64,000 bases of DNA from Microcebus murinus. Its lineage: Eukaryota; Chordata; Mammalia; Primates; Cheirogaleidae. A program made the translations under genes and the position numbers. The first letter of the stretch is position 1. The number at the start of each line of letters is the position of its first letter. The notes beneath the pieces were generated by a model. That model searched no databases and was not told where the DNA came from. It worked only from the letters and a program-made list of their open reading frames with translations. Where the stretch lies: positions 141,892,501 to 141,956,500 of the forward strand of contig NC_134104.1 in the NCBI RefSeq assembly GCF_040939455.1, read 5' to 3'. This document shows, piece by piece, positions 35,346-48,815 of this stretch.

Positions 35346-35984
35346 AGCTCTAGATAGAGTACTAATGTTTACAGGTAATTTACTTTTTTTAAGTTCATCA
35401 TAGTGGACTTGAGGTTTTTACTTGTTACACCATGATGTGCTTTCTTAAATGAGCAGTAGCTGAAATTACTACCAGTATCCTGAGAGCCATGCATGGCCTT
35501 GGACATGTGGACTGAAGCACATTGACTCTGTGAACCTTAACTATTGAGCTCCAAATACTTCTGGACAATCCCTATGTAAGACAGACATGCCAGGAAAACT
35601 CTCATCTCAGTCCTCTTGTTCTGAGTCTATACTCAATGAACAATCTCAATTAAACCTTGACTTGCTTAAATCTATCTATAAGAATAGAATGAGTAGGTGA
35701 TATGATTCGAAGAAATTTTGATTAATTAATTTAGTAGAATACTCATGCTTATTCCAGCTGCCTTTTAATTGTGTCACTTTGTTTCTCAGTGACTGGTCTC
35801 AACTGAACATAAACATGGGGAAATATCTGGGCATGCATAGTCAAAAGCCAGATTCTAGAAGTAGTCCTTGGTGAGTCATTTAACTTTTGTAGGTGATGAC
35901 ATAAATAAGTTCCCTCAAACAAATGTTATGGCTTCTGAAACAGGAAAAACATGGCAAAATGAACTGATTGGCTGAAGTTTAGAT
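35346..35984. other. Intergenic DNA, nothing recognised
   Basis: No gene or repeat family is seen. Confidence 0.4.
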
Positions 35985-36240
35985 CCTTGTCTTTGTCTGC
36001 TTAGGCTGCCATAATAAAATACCATAGACTTGGTGAGCAATGTGAACAATAGAAATTTATTTTTCATTGTTCTGGAGACTGGGAAGTGCAAGTTGTAGGT
36101 GCCAGCTGATTCAGTTTCTCATGACCTTATCTAAACCTAGTTAGCTCCCAAAGTCCCCACCTCCACATACCATAACATTAGAGGTTAGGCCTTCAAATTT
36201 GGGGTTGGAGACATGCAAATATTCAGTCCGTAGCAACTGG
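35985..36240 (+). mobile_element. Interspersed repeat, copy 1 of a three-copy family
   Basis: It opens 'tgcttaggctgccataataa', continues 'agaaatttatttttcattgt', 'ctggagactgggaagtgcaa', 'cccaaagtccccacctccac' and closes 'cagtccgtagcaac'. The same order occurs at 51120-51620 and 57175-57545. It is a familiar mammal-wide repeat whose name I cannot give with confidence. Confidence 0.6.
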
Positions 36241-38164
36241 ATAGCTCAGACACAGGTATGGTATTAATAACCTAGGAACAGCAGAACTGTTCGGTGAAAG
36301 AGGGAGATTTCAGCCTCTTTATTTAGTTTAAGAATATTTCTTATCAGAAGTAGAGTATGAGAAAGTTGGAAGAGTGTGAAAGAGGAGACCAATGTCCAAT
36401 ATTGCTTTGAGACTCAGCGTAGTTAGATTGAGAAGACACCAAAAGTAAGTGGTGCCTTTATTCCTGTGAAACACTCACTTTTTTCCAGAGAAATTAATCA
36501 TTGTGGTTTATCAATGTCTTCTCTTTGACTTGAACTCCATTATTCATCTTCATAACTTATGTGTGTGGTACAGAGTGTGGGCATCACTGTTCCCATTTTA
36601 TAGCAGAAGAAATAGAGATATAGAACAAAAGTATAAATGGCTTATCTGAACACTACAGTACATCTGACATCAAGCTGCAAGGAGAATTGATGTTCTCTCT
36701 CAAGCATGATAGAAGTTTTACCATGGTGTGTTTCTTTCTCATAGTTCTTGGCCATCATTATGGTCACACAAGTGAAAATGATTTGTACTGCAATGGTACT
36801 GGTATGTCCAATGTCCTAAGCTTGATTGCTTTGTCACTAGGAAAATCAGCTTTAGATGTCATTATAACTGTGCTATCTTGGCTAAGACGTTTGACTGCTC
36901 TTAATTTTAATTTCTTTATCTGCAAAATTGATGAACTCATAACATTATTGCTGACGGATTGCTGATGCCTGATTTTCCATAATCTTGAAAAATGACTTAG
37001 GTGAGGAAAAGCATGAATATGGTATTCATATATCATTAATAATACCGATGATTGACATCAGTGTCAACATTTGTGGTAATAATAATTTACAGCCATAAAA
37101 ATTCAATGAGTACACAGAAGACTTGGAGGGTTACAAGACTGAGTAAGACCTAGAGCTTTTCTAACTCAGGAAATTGCAATTACTCTTAACAAAAAAGGTG
37201 ACATTATAACTTGTCTTTGAAGGAGAAATAGGACTCATTTTTAGAGACATGGGCATTTCAGGCTGGAGACACAATTTAAACAGAGACATGGGCTAGGAAA
37301 GTTCCTAACATGATCAAGGCACGTAGATAAAGAGGAAGGACAAGTAGATGCTTCGAGGTGATTTGACAATGACAGAGAAGCAGACTGTTTCATGGAGAGT
37401 CTTACTATCATGCTAACAAGCTGAAGGGCTGTGGGTCTGTGCCTGTCAAACTAGGCCAACAGCAATTTGCCAGATAATCTGCAAAGCCGTGCTATGTACC
37501 TCGCACATTCTCTTGAAGAGGCAATTTTACTTCATGGTAAATAAATTAGAATGTTATTTTCAAATGAAAAATACTTTTTTGGAGAAAAATATGATGTTTG
37601 TGTGAATTGTTGTTACATTATGTGTGAAATGCCAGAGTTCTGTTGCAAGTTTTGTGAGCTGATGCAAACTTTAGCCTCAGACATGCTAAACTAATTCTTC
37701 TCCTACCACTAGAGAGATTTTGATTAAACTGTGGGAAGCCTTCCAGGAGAACAAGAAATAATGGATGATTAAAACCTAAATTTAAAGAAAAATGGGGGCC
37801 TCAGAATGCATAGTCTAGGGATGGAGGGGAATTGCTGGAGACAGGAAGACAACATGTATATATTGCAAATGTCCAGGCAGAAGGTGGCAAGGGTTTGTTT
37901 GGATTAGGTCATTGCAATTAAAGTGGAGAAGAGAGGCTGGAAGAATGAGACAAGGCAGAGGTAGGACTGATGGGGTGGGCCAACCTACTAGATTTGGGGA
38001 ATGACAGATGGTAAGATATAGGCACTGATGATGCTTTAGATATTGTCAGCCTGTATATAGAAATAGATTTTTTTAAAAGGAAGTAGAATTCTAAGGAATT
38101 CCACCTAATCTAAACCCTTAGTTAGGGAAGAGTCCCCGAGTAACAGAAATTCAGAGTGCATCTG
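36241..38164. other. Intergenic DNA with a weak MIR
   Basis: A possible MIR lies at 36545-36660 ('cattttatagcagaagaaat'). Otherwise nothing is recognised. Confidence 0.4.
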
Positions 38165-38536
38165 GAAAGGCGGGGCATGGTGGCCATGCCTGTAATCCTA
38201 CCACTCTGGGAGGCCGAGGCAGGTGGATCGTTTGAGCTCAGGAGTTTGAGACCAGGCTGAGCAAGAGTAAGACCTTGTCTCTACTAAAAAAAATAGAAAG
38301 AAATCAGCTGGCCAACTGAAAAAAAAAATATATATATATATAAAATTAGCTGGGCATGGTATATGGGCTGGGCTGGCGTATGTCTGGAATCCCAGCTACG
38401 TGGGAGGCTGAGGCAGGAGGATCACTTGAGCTCAGGAGTCTGAGGTTGCTATGAGCTAGGCTGATGCCATGGCACTCTAATCTGGGCAACAGAGTGAGAC
38501 TCTGTCTTAAGAAACAAAACAAAACAAAAAACAAAA
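38165..38536 (+). mobile_element. Alu: Alu SINE (strepsirrhine type)
   Basis: Dimeric Alu: the left arm begins 'ggcggggcatggtgg', the middle is A-rich with a TA expansion, and the right arm contains 'gagctaggctgatgccatgg'. It ends in an A-rich tail with AAAC units. A 13-bp duplication, cagagtgcatctg, lies at 38152-38164 and 38537-38549. Alus are 7SL-derived and are mobilised by L1 proteins. The right-arm sequence is the type I associate with lemurs and lorises rather than apes. Confidence 0.95.
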
Positions 38537-38549
38537 CAGAGTGCATCTG

Positions 38550-40339
38550 AAGTAATATGTTTGACTCTGTAAATGTAATAGGAAACCTGGCTCTGCTTTT
38601 GACCTTTGAGCCTTCCTCTGCCTCAATATGAGCAGAAGTCCCTGGTCCTATTTTGCTTTTGTTCACCCTACCTTTCCAATTCAGGTTTTAGCTTGACCAC
38701 AAGAAAGACTAATTGCGCTCGCTTCACTCTGTCATGAAGCCAGCAGCAGGGCTGTGTGCTGGCAGTGAACATGTTGGCTGCTCCTTGCTTGTATATGTTG
38801 GTAGAATGAGTGAAGATTACTCTTAACAGCCTCCGCAAAACAACAATTTGTCAAGTGCCTACTGTGTACAACGAACCATGCTAAATGTTTGACATCGTTT
38901 AGCTCCATTAATCCAAGTAGTGATTATCGTACCATTTTACAGAGTCAGAAATGTTAAGTAATTTGCTTGACATTAAACAGTGAGTAGGTTTGGTCCCCAT
39001 CAAAATCTGGGGCACATGACATGGGTTTAATAAATGTATGCTGAATAAATAGATGAAGAAAGATTATATGAATGTGTATGTGCATATATATGAATGAAAC
39101 AGATTAAAATTCAAGCCTATACAACCCAAACACAATTTTCCCTCTGCTAACATGACTCTCCCACAATTATTGAAGCAGTGGATGGATGGATAAATAAATA
39201 AATAAATGAAGTGAAAGATATGTTTTAGAGTTGCAAAAATCTTGGCTGTGAAACCAAGTGGCATATGTTTGGAATATCACTAATGTCACTGATTAGTTAT
39301 GTGACCTTGTGCAATTTATTTGAATTCTCTAAGCCTCAGTTTGATCATGCACAAAAAGGGCTAATAATGCCAACTCCCCTTACTAAAATGGTGAGGGTCT
39401 GTCCGGACTAAAGCCTATCATTATCAATGAGAACTTTCAGGATTTGTGAGACTTAATTTGGTGGTTGACAGTGGTCCTAAAGAAGGCTACATTCCTGTAA
39501 AGTCTTCCTTAGATCTGGATTTATCTAAAAGAGACTATTCTCAGCACTCAACATCTGTAACTACTATGTATTAATTACTTGTCACTATACTTTGGTGAGT
39601 AGCCAAGTTGAAACACTTTTATTTAACATGTGAACAAAGTTTAAGTGATTACCTAAGTCTGAATAACGCCCCTTGTTTACAATAAAGAAATACTTGAATA
39701 TACAGTATCATGGCAGGTCTTAGCATTTTTTGTCCTCAAATTCTAGCAGAATGCCTCACTGATGATCCTAATACTAACCCTAAATATAATAATACCTGTA
39801 ACTTACATGAGTGAAAAATAAGCCATTGAAATTGTAAGAACTCACCTCACGGTAAGAGACTGATTAGTGGTAGGCACTGTATTTGAATCTAAAAAGTCTG
39901 GACCCAGGGCCAATGCTCTTAACTCCTACATTTTACTGCTTACATTAATATTTAACCTGACGTTTTACAGACTATAAAGTACTTTTTCATAAATTAACTC
40001 ACTTTATCTTCATAGTAATCATGTTAATTAAACATTATCATTATCCCCATTTAAATATGAGGATCGGAAGCTCTGGGAGGTTAAGTAACTTGTCGAAGGC
40101 CCAACATCTGGTGACACAGGGGTCTTCTTACTCTAAATTCCAGATTCTATTCACTCATTCATTAAAATGAGACACTCCATATGTTGTTAGTCATTGATTG
40201 GCAGCCATTCTCTGTAAATTATTCAGCTTTCTCTCTGAACACTGGGGCAGTAGATTGCAAAATCACCCCAGTCTGCTTGCAGCCATGTCCTTTGCTATGT
40301 GACATTGCAGCCCTCCCTTCATGAGGTGAAATCTACTTC
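38550..40339. other. Intergenic DNA with several MIR fossils
   Basis: MIR-like blocks lie at about 38850-39000 ('cattttacagagtcagaaat'), 39275-39400 ('cctcagtttgatcatgcac') and 39960-40140 ('gttaagtaacttgtcgaagg'), all on the plus strand. A short TAAA repeat lies at 39190-39207. No gene is seen. Confidence 0.55.
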
Positions 40340-40735
40340 TCTTCCTCTCGAGTCTGTGCTGAATATGTGACTTGCTTTGGTCAATAGAACACAGTGAAAT
40401 TATGTGACAGTTGCAAACCTAGGCATCAAGAGGCCCTGTATGCTTCTGATACCTCTCTTGGAATTCTTCCCAGTTGCCATGTAAATAAGCATGGGAATAG
40501 TCTGCTGAAGGACTTCACAAGTCATCCTGCTGGGTATCCTAGGGCAGCTAGTAACCAGTCAACCTGACAGCTGGTTGTAGATGCATGACTGAGTCCATAT
40601 GAGACCAGATGAACCACCCAGATGAACTCAGCCTAAATTGCTGAACAGCAGAAGCATGAGCTAAATGAAGGGTAATATTTTTAAGCCACTAAGTTTTGGA
40701 GTGATTTATTATGCATCAAATGTTAACTGAATCAC
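40340..40735 (+). mobile_element. MLT1: MLT1-like LTR (MaLR) fossil
   Basis: 'ggtcaatagaacacagtgaa', 'gcctaaattgctgaacagca' and the ending 'taagccactaagttttggag' with 'gtgatttattatgcatcaaa' follow the MLT1 LTR order. Confidence 0.65.
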
Positions 40736-41136
40736 CAAAGTACTGAATATTGTCTCTTGGCTTTGTTGGTACCCATAGGCCTGATTCCTCTTCCACCTTT
40801 TACTATGATCACTGAAGGATTTCTGATCTTTCAGGGAGAGTCTTTAAAGTTTGATCCTACTTCAAATGCATGTTCAAATTGTCTCATTAAAAGCAATTTT
40901 AGAGTAGGAGAATTCTCAAGTTTTGTGCCTTTTTTAAATTTAAAACTTTGCTGAGCCAAAGGCCAGGTAGAGTCCACTTCTATTTTGATTTGCCAGACAT
41001 GTCAAATTGCAGTAGTAAAGGGACTATAAGAAAGCAGAAAGGCCATGGAGGAAGGAGAAAGTACCTCACATGTCACAGAAGATGTATTTGATAGTGACAT
41101 GCAATTACTGCATGCTCACTTTGTGCTGGTTGCTAT

Positions 41137-41185
<49 letters not shown>

Positions 41186-42701
41186 AAGAGTATAACTCTA
41201 GCAGCAGTACATTGCATTCTAATTGCACTAGAATCATGTAGTTTTACAATTATTGGCATTCTAATTATACCAAGATAATTTGGATTTTTTTTATCCAACA
41301 GCAAATCATAGTTGAAGGTGATATGATAAAAAGCCTTAGTGGTGCATTTCTATTTTTTATTTTTTTCTCTAAAAATGAATAGTAATATCAATGAAAGCAA
41401 GCTACTACATCCTTTACTTAATAATGCTTCTAGCATTAAGTCTTGCCTGGCTTGGGTAAGAAAATTCACAAATGAAGATAAATACCTCATAAAGTCATTT
41501 GAAAAATGGGAATATATGATTTGGCTTTATTTATTATTTATTGACTTAGTTGTTTCCTTATTCATTAACTTATTAAATACATATTTACTGACTGCCTTTC
41601 ATATTCTACTAAATACATAGAAAACAAAGAGAAGTAAGATATAGTGACTAATAGAAAGTCACTTATAGGATGGTATAGGATATGTTATTACATATGTTGC
41701 ATAAAATAAGAAACAACCAAATATAATATTACATGAGCAAGAGATTAGTTTGGTTTGTGTGAAAAAGACTCCCCCAAATAAAATAATATAATATTAGATG
41801 TAATATTTTGAATTTTCATTTCTTCTTGAATTCCCCGATTCATACACTTGTTCATTCTGGCTTTCTGGAAAAAAAAAAATCACCATATGTTTATCTTTAT
41901 TTCTGAATACATCTCCCCTATAGCAGTACCCTGAATTTGTAAGGTGTAATTTCCCAGCTGGCATTAAAACTGACTTTTCATTAGGCCACTTTATTATTCT
42001 ATGAGGCAAGCTATTAATATTTCTAGAAGATGGGGTACATGAAAAAAATTGAATCCTGTGAGCATTAGTTTTTTAATATCTATTTCACTGTTGTAAGTTT
42101 TTTGATGAGAAGCACTGTTGTACACGATACCATATTAATGTCATAAAACTTTTGAATGATGCCAACAGAAGCATGTTTAGTGGATAAAGATAATTTGAGT
42201 TCAATATAAGTGTCATTTAGAATGAGGCCAAATTACTGGCTCTTCTATGATTGAAGGCATCCAATGTAATTACTTTGCCACCAGGAGATGGTCTTATTTT
42301 CTTAGAATCTGTTACCATATTTGGGCCTCCTGGTAGGTCACTACTCTTAGTGAATTAGCACTAAGCAAGGGGGGAATCCAGATGAGAATTGGCAAAAGGA
42401 CAACCTTTTATTTTCTTCTTTCCAGATACAATGGACACAGTTTTAGAAGGTCACTGGGGAACTGGGGAGTGGAGACCAGTTGACAGATTCAGAGTAGTCC
42501 ATTTTGTTATTTAAAAGGCTCTTTTGCAATGGATTCCTGAGATTCATTTAAAGTGATACATGCAGATATATTTTCCCCAAATCTCCTGTCAGCAGTCTTC
42601 AGAACTTGCTACTTCCAAGAACATGACCATGTAGTCATATATCTATATGGATCATTACTTCAGCATATCTCTTTTTCTAATACAAGGGGAAAATGAGTTG
42701 T
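40736..42701. other. Intergenic DNA with GATA microsatellite
   Basis: AT-rich, without a recognised gene. The GATA array at 41137-41184 is the only clear structure. Confidence 0.45.
41137..41184. repeat. (GATA)12 microsatellite
   Basis: Twelve perfect tandem GATA units, likely to vary in length between individuals. Confidence 0.97.
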
Positions 42702-43042
42702 AGCCGGGTGTGGTGGCTCACGCCTGTAATGCCTGTAATCCTAGCGCTCTGCGAGGCCAAGGCAAGAGGATCGCTTGAGGTCAGGAATTCAAGACCAGCC
42801 TCATAAAGAGCAATATCCTGTCTCTACTAAGAATAGAAAGAAATTAGCCAGACAACTAAAAATGGAAAAAATTAGCCGGGCATGTGGCACATGCCTGTAG
42901 TGCTAACTACTTGGGAAGCTGAGGCAGGAGGATTACTGGAGCCCAGGAGTTTGAGGTTGCTGTGTGCTAGGCTGACACCATGGCACTCTAGCCTGGGCAA
43001 CAGAGTCAGACCCTGTCTCAAAAAAAAAAAAAAAAAAAAAAA
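42702..43042 (+). mobile_element. Alu: Alu SINE (strepsirrhine type)
   Basis: It begins 'gccgggtgtggtggctcacg', carries a small duplication of 'gcctgtaat', the middle 'gacaactaaaaatggaaaaa', and the right arm 'gctaggctgacaccatggca'. It ends in about 22 A followed by GA repeats. It is diverged enough not to be recent. Confidence 0.95.
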
Positions 43043-43247
43043 GAGAGAGAGAATTAATTGTATTCCTTAAACTTCTGCTTACTAGGAATATTACCCTATT
43101 CTAAACTCTTTGACATCTGGTCTGCCTCTGAATGTGGTTGCAACACTGCAACTGTCCACTTTTACTTTGTGCTGGCCTCTCATGCAGAATTTTTTGTGAA
43201 TTGACTTTTTTTTTTTTTTTTTTTACCACTGAAGCCATGTAGTTATT

Positions 43248-43476
43248 AAAGTGTTTCTCAACCTCAGCACTGTTGATATTTTGAGACGGATATTATTCTT
43301 TGTTTTGGGAGATCTGTTTCTGTGCATCTTAGGATGTTTGTAAGCATCCCAAATCATTACCCACTACCTGCCCATAGCATGAGGACCATTTGTGACAACG
43401 AAAAATGTCTCCAGATATTTCCAAATATTTCATTGGTAGGGGGGTGAAGATCACCGCTGCTTGGAAACTGCTGAGT
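43248..43476 (+). mobile_element. MER5A: MER5A-like hAT-Charlie DNA transposon
   Basis: 'gtttctcaacctcagcactg', 'gatgtttgtaagcatccc', 'gtgacaacgaaaaatgtctc' and the end 'cttggaaactgctga' follow MER5A with its imperfect terminal inverted repeats. Confidence 0.8.
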
Positions 43477-45772
43477 TACAGGTAGAGTGACAATGTATAA
43501 TGATTTGGCTAGGACAGTCCCATTTTAGGCCTGTTGTCCTGGCCTACTTTTTAAGCTCAAAAACATCCCTATTTATATGATAAATTATAGTGCTCTAATC
43601 ATAAGGGACTCTCCATGAGATCAGAAGTGTGGGTTGATAAAGGGGTGACTGTGAGCCAAGAAAAGACATGCTGTGTGTGTGAGCCATCTGCTCGTGCAAC
43701 TTTCTTATGCTTCAGGAACTACTTGGCCCCAGTCTCCTATCACCTCTTCCTTTTGATAAAGGTGTGCTGCTCTGTGCATCTGTCTTCATGGATCAGGTTT
43801 CTAAATAATACACTGTTTGTGATGTTTAGCTCAGTTTGGCTGGGCACAAAGATAAGCATCAACCAGGATATAATATGAGGCAAGAATTTTTCCCAAAATA
43901 ATAGTCACTTTGTAAAGAATGCACTGCCTTTCCCCTCCCTAGGCTTTTTATCCATGAATCCTGAGAATTGTGATTTTTCACATCAGGGTTGTCATAGACT
44001 CTAGGCAGCATGGTTGTGAGAACCAAGTGGCAGAATTGGCACTGTATCGTGGGACCAGAGGAATAACTCCCTTTTACTCTTGAACTCCCTCCGAACTGAA
44101 AACATTTTTAATAACTTGGTAAATATATTTAAAAAGCATAATCAGATATGGTATATGTCATCTGTAAAATTCCAAAAAGGCCATTTTTGTTGTTGTTGTT
44201 GTTGTTTTTCCTAGTAATAGGAAAGTCAAGGTTCAGGAATCTTTCTTTCACTTGAGAAAATATATGCCAACATGCTCAAGATTACTGGATCCCCAGAAAT
44301 TTATGTATTTGTAAGGGATTCATCACCTATCATGCAAGTGTTCCCAAGGCATTGTTGTATTTCTTACTTTCAGCTCCTTAGACCCACTACCATGATGAAC
44401 CAGTATGATATATTCTGAGATGGTGAGAAGAAGATCAAATTCCTTGCAAACTAAATTGTGAAACTGATACAGAACACTGATATATGCTAAGTATGAAGGG
44501 TAAAGGTATGTAGCTCCTTCTGCTAGATAAAAGCATGTTCTGGTATATTTTCTTTTTGAGATAAGGAAAAATAGTTGGTTAGATTAATAGCAGCATACTT
44601 ACTCCTGTAGGTTATGTTAATTTCCTCCAGTAAGCAAATCACTTCTAGCAAAGCAGCTGCAAGTGGAGTCATTACCTGATTAAACATATTACCACTAATT
44701 GTCATTCTTAAGGAACTTCATCTTCTGTATTAGCCAAATCAGTGAGTTAAATGGCAATGTGAGAACAGGCAATGCATCTCTTAAGCCTCGAATGGTGACA
44801 CATGGTTCTGAGATTTCCCCAGGGATGCCATTATATTTTTAGTTCAGTGTTTTAGTGTAGAAGAGCATTCTAGAACCTTTCATTTGCCTTTCTACCAAAG
44901 AAAACCTTGATCCATGGGTCAGATTACAGCTGTGATTATACCAATTGCTGAGGATATCTAGTCTAAAATACACCTGGAAACTGAGGAAATATGCATAATA
45001 TAGTTTCAAGAACCAACTGGGACTACTATGAGATCTACTTAAATCACAATCTATTCAATACTTGACCTCTATGAAGCCTTCATTATTTACTATATGTCAC
45101 GATGACTTTCTAGGTCCCTAAGGATCAGCTTTCATTTAAACTCAACTTTTATTATAATAATCCTCCAATGTCTGGAAAAATCTGTGTACTCAATGCCCAC
45201 TTAGCCTGGTAAATGGCACAAAGCCATCTGAGGAAGTTGAGGAGGAAGATTCATGGTAAGTACCTGTGATGCTATTGCAAAATTCTCCCTCGAGGGCGTC
45301 CAGCTTTCTCTTAGTCAAAAGGGTCTGAATCTGGGACATCACTCAAGTGTAAAAGGCGTCCTGTCATGATGGCTTAGGTACTGCCTCTGCTATCTCAAGC
45401 ACAAATTTAGTGGGCTGCCCATCCATCCCTCTCAGATAGAACCTCATTTTCAATTCGTCATCGCTATGTATTCCTGTGGGTTGGATCACTGTGATCGTTA
45501 CTTAACTCCATTTATGTCTTTCTAAATGGTTATGTCACTGTAGTATCCAACAACCCTATTGACAATCAAGTGGTCAATTTCAAATTCAGCCTCTCTTGCC
45601 AATAGCTTCAAGAATATTTGATAGCAATGCTGGTTCTCTTCTTTCCAGTTTCTTGTACTTGATAAAAATACTTGAGGGGATTTTCTTCTGTTCCTTTTTT
45701 GTAGGATTTTGTAGCACACAATTAGGGATGAATGGACAGTTTGTGTAAAAGAATCTTACTCCAAAATTCCTA
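43477..45772. other. Intergenic DNA, nothing recognised
   Basis: A TGT-repeat lies at 44188-44210. No gene or assignable repeat is seen otherwise. Confidence 0.4.
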
Positions 45773-45787
45773 TAGGCCATTCTTTTT

Positions 45788-46123
45788 TTTTTGAGACAGA
45801 GTCTCGCTTTGTTGCCCAGGCTAGAGTGAGTGCCATGGCGTCAGCCTAGCTCACAGCAACCTTAAACTCCTGGGTTCAAGCAATCCTACTGCCTCAGCCT
45901 CCCAAGTAGCTGGGACTACAGGCATGCGCCACCATGCCCAGCTAATTTTTTTTTTCTCTCTCTATATATATATATTAGTTGGCCAATTAATTTCTTTCTA
46001 TTTATAGTAGAGACGGGGTGTCGCTCTTGCTCAGGCTGGTTTCGAACTCCTGACCTTGAGCAATCTGCCCGCCTCAGCCTCCCAGAGTGCTAGGATTACA
46101 GGCGTTAGCCACCACGCCCGGCC
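45788..46123 (-). mobile_element. Alu: Alu SINE (strepsirrhine type)
   Basis: The complement reads from 'ggccgggcgtggtggctaac' at 46123 to the poly(A) complement at 45788. A 15-bp target duplication with one mismatch (taggccattcttttt at 45773 and taggccactcttttt at 46124) gives its limits. The middle has 'ttggccaattaatttctttc', the strepsirrhine form. Confidence 0.95.
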
Positions 46124-46138
46124 TAGGCCACTCTTTTT

Positions 46139-48239
46139 GATAATTAAATGTTGATGTATGTATAAAAATTTCAATACCCAAGTAGTATAACAAAGCTTTG
46201 GAAAAAAGATCAGCTGTTCTGCATCACTTTATGTATTCTTTTTTCCTTTTCTTTTCAGGATCAGTAAGGAGGTTGGCAAAGAACGCTTGGGACAGAAGTA
46301 ATGGAGGCAATGCACTACAACCACCCACCATAAGAGTACTCTTCTTAGCAAGCTATGCTGGGGCATGTGGCCTTGAAGAGATGTTACTGCTGACAGAAGC
46401 ACACAGGCACTAGGGCCACTGACTATACATACTGCTAAGTTCTGATCATAAATAATAGCTGCCTTACTGTTGGATTGACTTTCAACCACATACACCAGTG
46501 TAGGTGACTAATCTCTAACTGACCCTGAGCTTCTACATCCTAGCCTAGAGATCCAGATTCACAAGTAGGGTTTAGACCACATGTCCACACTTTATGTGCT
46601 AGGGGGTGGTGGAGGGGATGTCTCTATTTCTTGGAATTTAATATTGTACATGGATGGGAGGGCCCTGCCTGAAATGTATCTTGTGATACTACTGGCTGGG
46701 AGGCAATAATGATGTGTGTTTACAACGAGGAAATAACTATATTCCCTTCCTCTTTCCCAGAAGTGCATAGACAAACATAGTTTCCCCTCTGGCCAGGTGG
46801 AAATGTGAAGAAAAATTAATGTGGGTCGATGGTCATTTGTCTCTCTCCTCTGTGCGGTAGCATAAGTGTCAGTCCTCAGAGGATATGAGGTCTTTGCCTC
46901 TGAAATTCAGGTCATGCTGCAGTCTTAGATTTAGAAGGATGGGTTTCAGCAAGTATTTGGCAACAGTTACATATTTCCTGACTGGAAGAACTTGATACTA
47001 CTGACTGCGAACTTAGACCTTGAGAGGAAATGATTTTGCTTTTAGTTATCTTTACACTCCAAAGAAAGGTGACTGGGCAGGGCAGGTCTGGGATCAATGG
47101 CCATGAACTACCTTGCATGGGGTTTGAACACATTATTGGCTGTAAATCATTGCAGTCTCACCAAATAATGTAGACATCCTTGCAGTAGTTAAGCCCAGGA
47201 AGACAAGCTACATATGTATCGACTTTGTCTCTTGGCTCTTATTACACTTTCCACTGAGGCATATAAAGAAACACAAACAGCTTTAGAGAGTCCAAGGGCT
47301 GTTTGGCTTTAAGCATTTTTTTTTTATTTTCTAATTGAATTAGAGTAAAAACAGTAGTTAAAATATACCCTTGGCTGTTGTCATGAAAATTCACAATAAC
47401 AGATTAGCCTAAAATAGACAATTTTCTGTAGTTTCCAAGGATACAGCCACAATTGGAATTGTCATCTGCCAATCTTTTCTTAATTATTTTAATTTTCAAG
47501 GGGCATTAAAATAAGATAATGAAAGGGAAAGGGCCAGAGGGAAAGTTTCTGTTGCTAAGTGAAAGTTAGAAGAAAAGGGGGAAGAGTTCTAAAGCAGATT
47601 GTGTTGACTCTTTTCAGATTGGTTTAAGGAAAATGGCTGAACTGACTCTTGGACTAACCCTGGTCCCTCAGAAAATTCTTAATTAAAAACAAAACAGGAT
47701 GTGTCATGTTTTTGTTTTATAAAGTCAGAATGGCTAAGTTCTTTAACTCACCAGACCTTAAGACCCTTATCCATCCCTGATTTTAACTTTTATTTATTAA
47801 GTGCTCTACTGATAGTCTCTTATTTAATCTCTATAACTACTTTATGTGTGTTAGATACTCTGTAATTTTAGTCTACTAAACATCCATTCTACATTTTTTT
47901 TTGGCAATAGCACCTTCATGTCCTTTTAAGGAATTACCTTTTTCCTATCTGGTAGTGTCCAGTTAGACAGTAAATTAAGATGCCATAGCCATAGAAGGAA
48001 TGTGAAACAAATCAGACGATTTAGAGTTAATCCTGAGTAAAAAAATCTTGAACTGAGCTTTAAAATTACTGAAATTGTTGGCACTTATTTACTTTGTGGG
48101 AATCCTGGATGAGGCTACAGTGTTCTTGCTAATTTGCCCGCAATGTTTTCTTGATTTCTCTGCTCTTTGCTAATTCGGTAAATTACTAACATTATTCTAA
48201 CAAGTGTCCATTTTTGCTTATATTAGCCCAAACCAAAAA
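46139..48239. other. Intergenic DNA, nothing recognised
   Basis: About 2 kb without a gene. A weak MIR-like block lies at 47780-47870. Confidence 0.4.
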
Positions 48240-48390
48240 TAATACCAAGTGTTATTATTCTCATTTTTAATTTGAGAAAACTGAGGCTCAATTAAATTAA
48301 ATATTTGTCTGAGACTAGTCAGTTAGTGCTGGAATCTGGATTCAAACTCACGTCTGTTCTTCCCTGCACCCTGACTATTTCCTTTTTATG
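48240..48390 (+). mobile_element. MIR: MIR SINE fossil
   Basis: 'aatttgagaaaactgaggct' followed by 'gctggaatctggattcaaac' is the MIR core and 3' half. Confidence 0.7.
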
Positions 48391-48639
48391 TGAACAAATA
48401 AGTTACCCCACTGGCTATATTCCAAGTCAAATACTTCCTTTTTAACAGTAGAATCAAAGAAGGACTCCTGCACGGAAAAATCCCATTATTCCCATTTCCC
48501 CTTTTTGATGGATACTATTCACATGTTTGGTGATTTTTCTCTGATTATTCTTTCCACCTTAGTAGGGGGAGAGTGACAATGATTGTCATGAACTAGGATC
48601 AGATATACTTTCTTTCAGAATGTACAAATGTCTATTTTT

Positions 48640-48815
48640 CTTTTCTTCTTCTTCCTTCCTTTCTTCCCTCCCTCCCTCCCTCCCTTCCTTCCTTCCTTGC
48701 TTCCTTCTTTCCTTCCTTCCTTCCTTCCTTCCTTCCTTCCTTCCTTCCTTCCTTCCTTCCTTCCTTCCTTCCTTCCTTCCTTCCTTCCGTCCTTCCTTCC
48801 CTTCTTCTTTCTTCT
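48640..48815. repeat. (CCTT)n polypyrimidine tract
   Basis: About 175 bp are nearly pure pyrimidine, with CCCT units first and then about 28 TTCC units broken only by single G's near 48699 and 48789. Apparent proteins of Phe/Leu/Pro/Ser repeats here are translations of the microsatellite. Confidence 0.97.

Noticed and set aside
41137..41184. CRISPR-like array
   Set aside because: A four-base microsatellite has no spacers.
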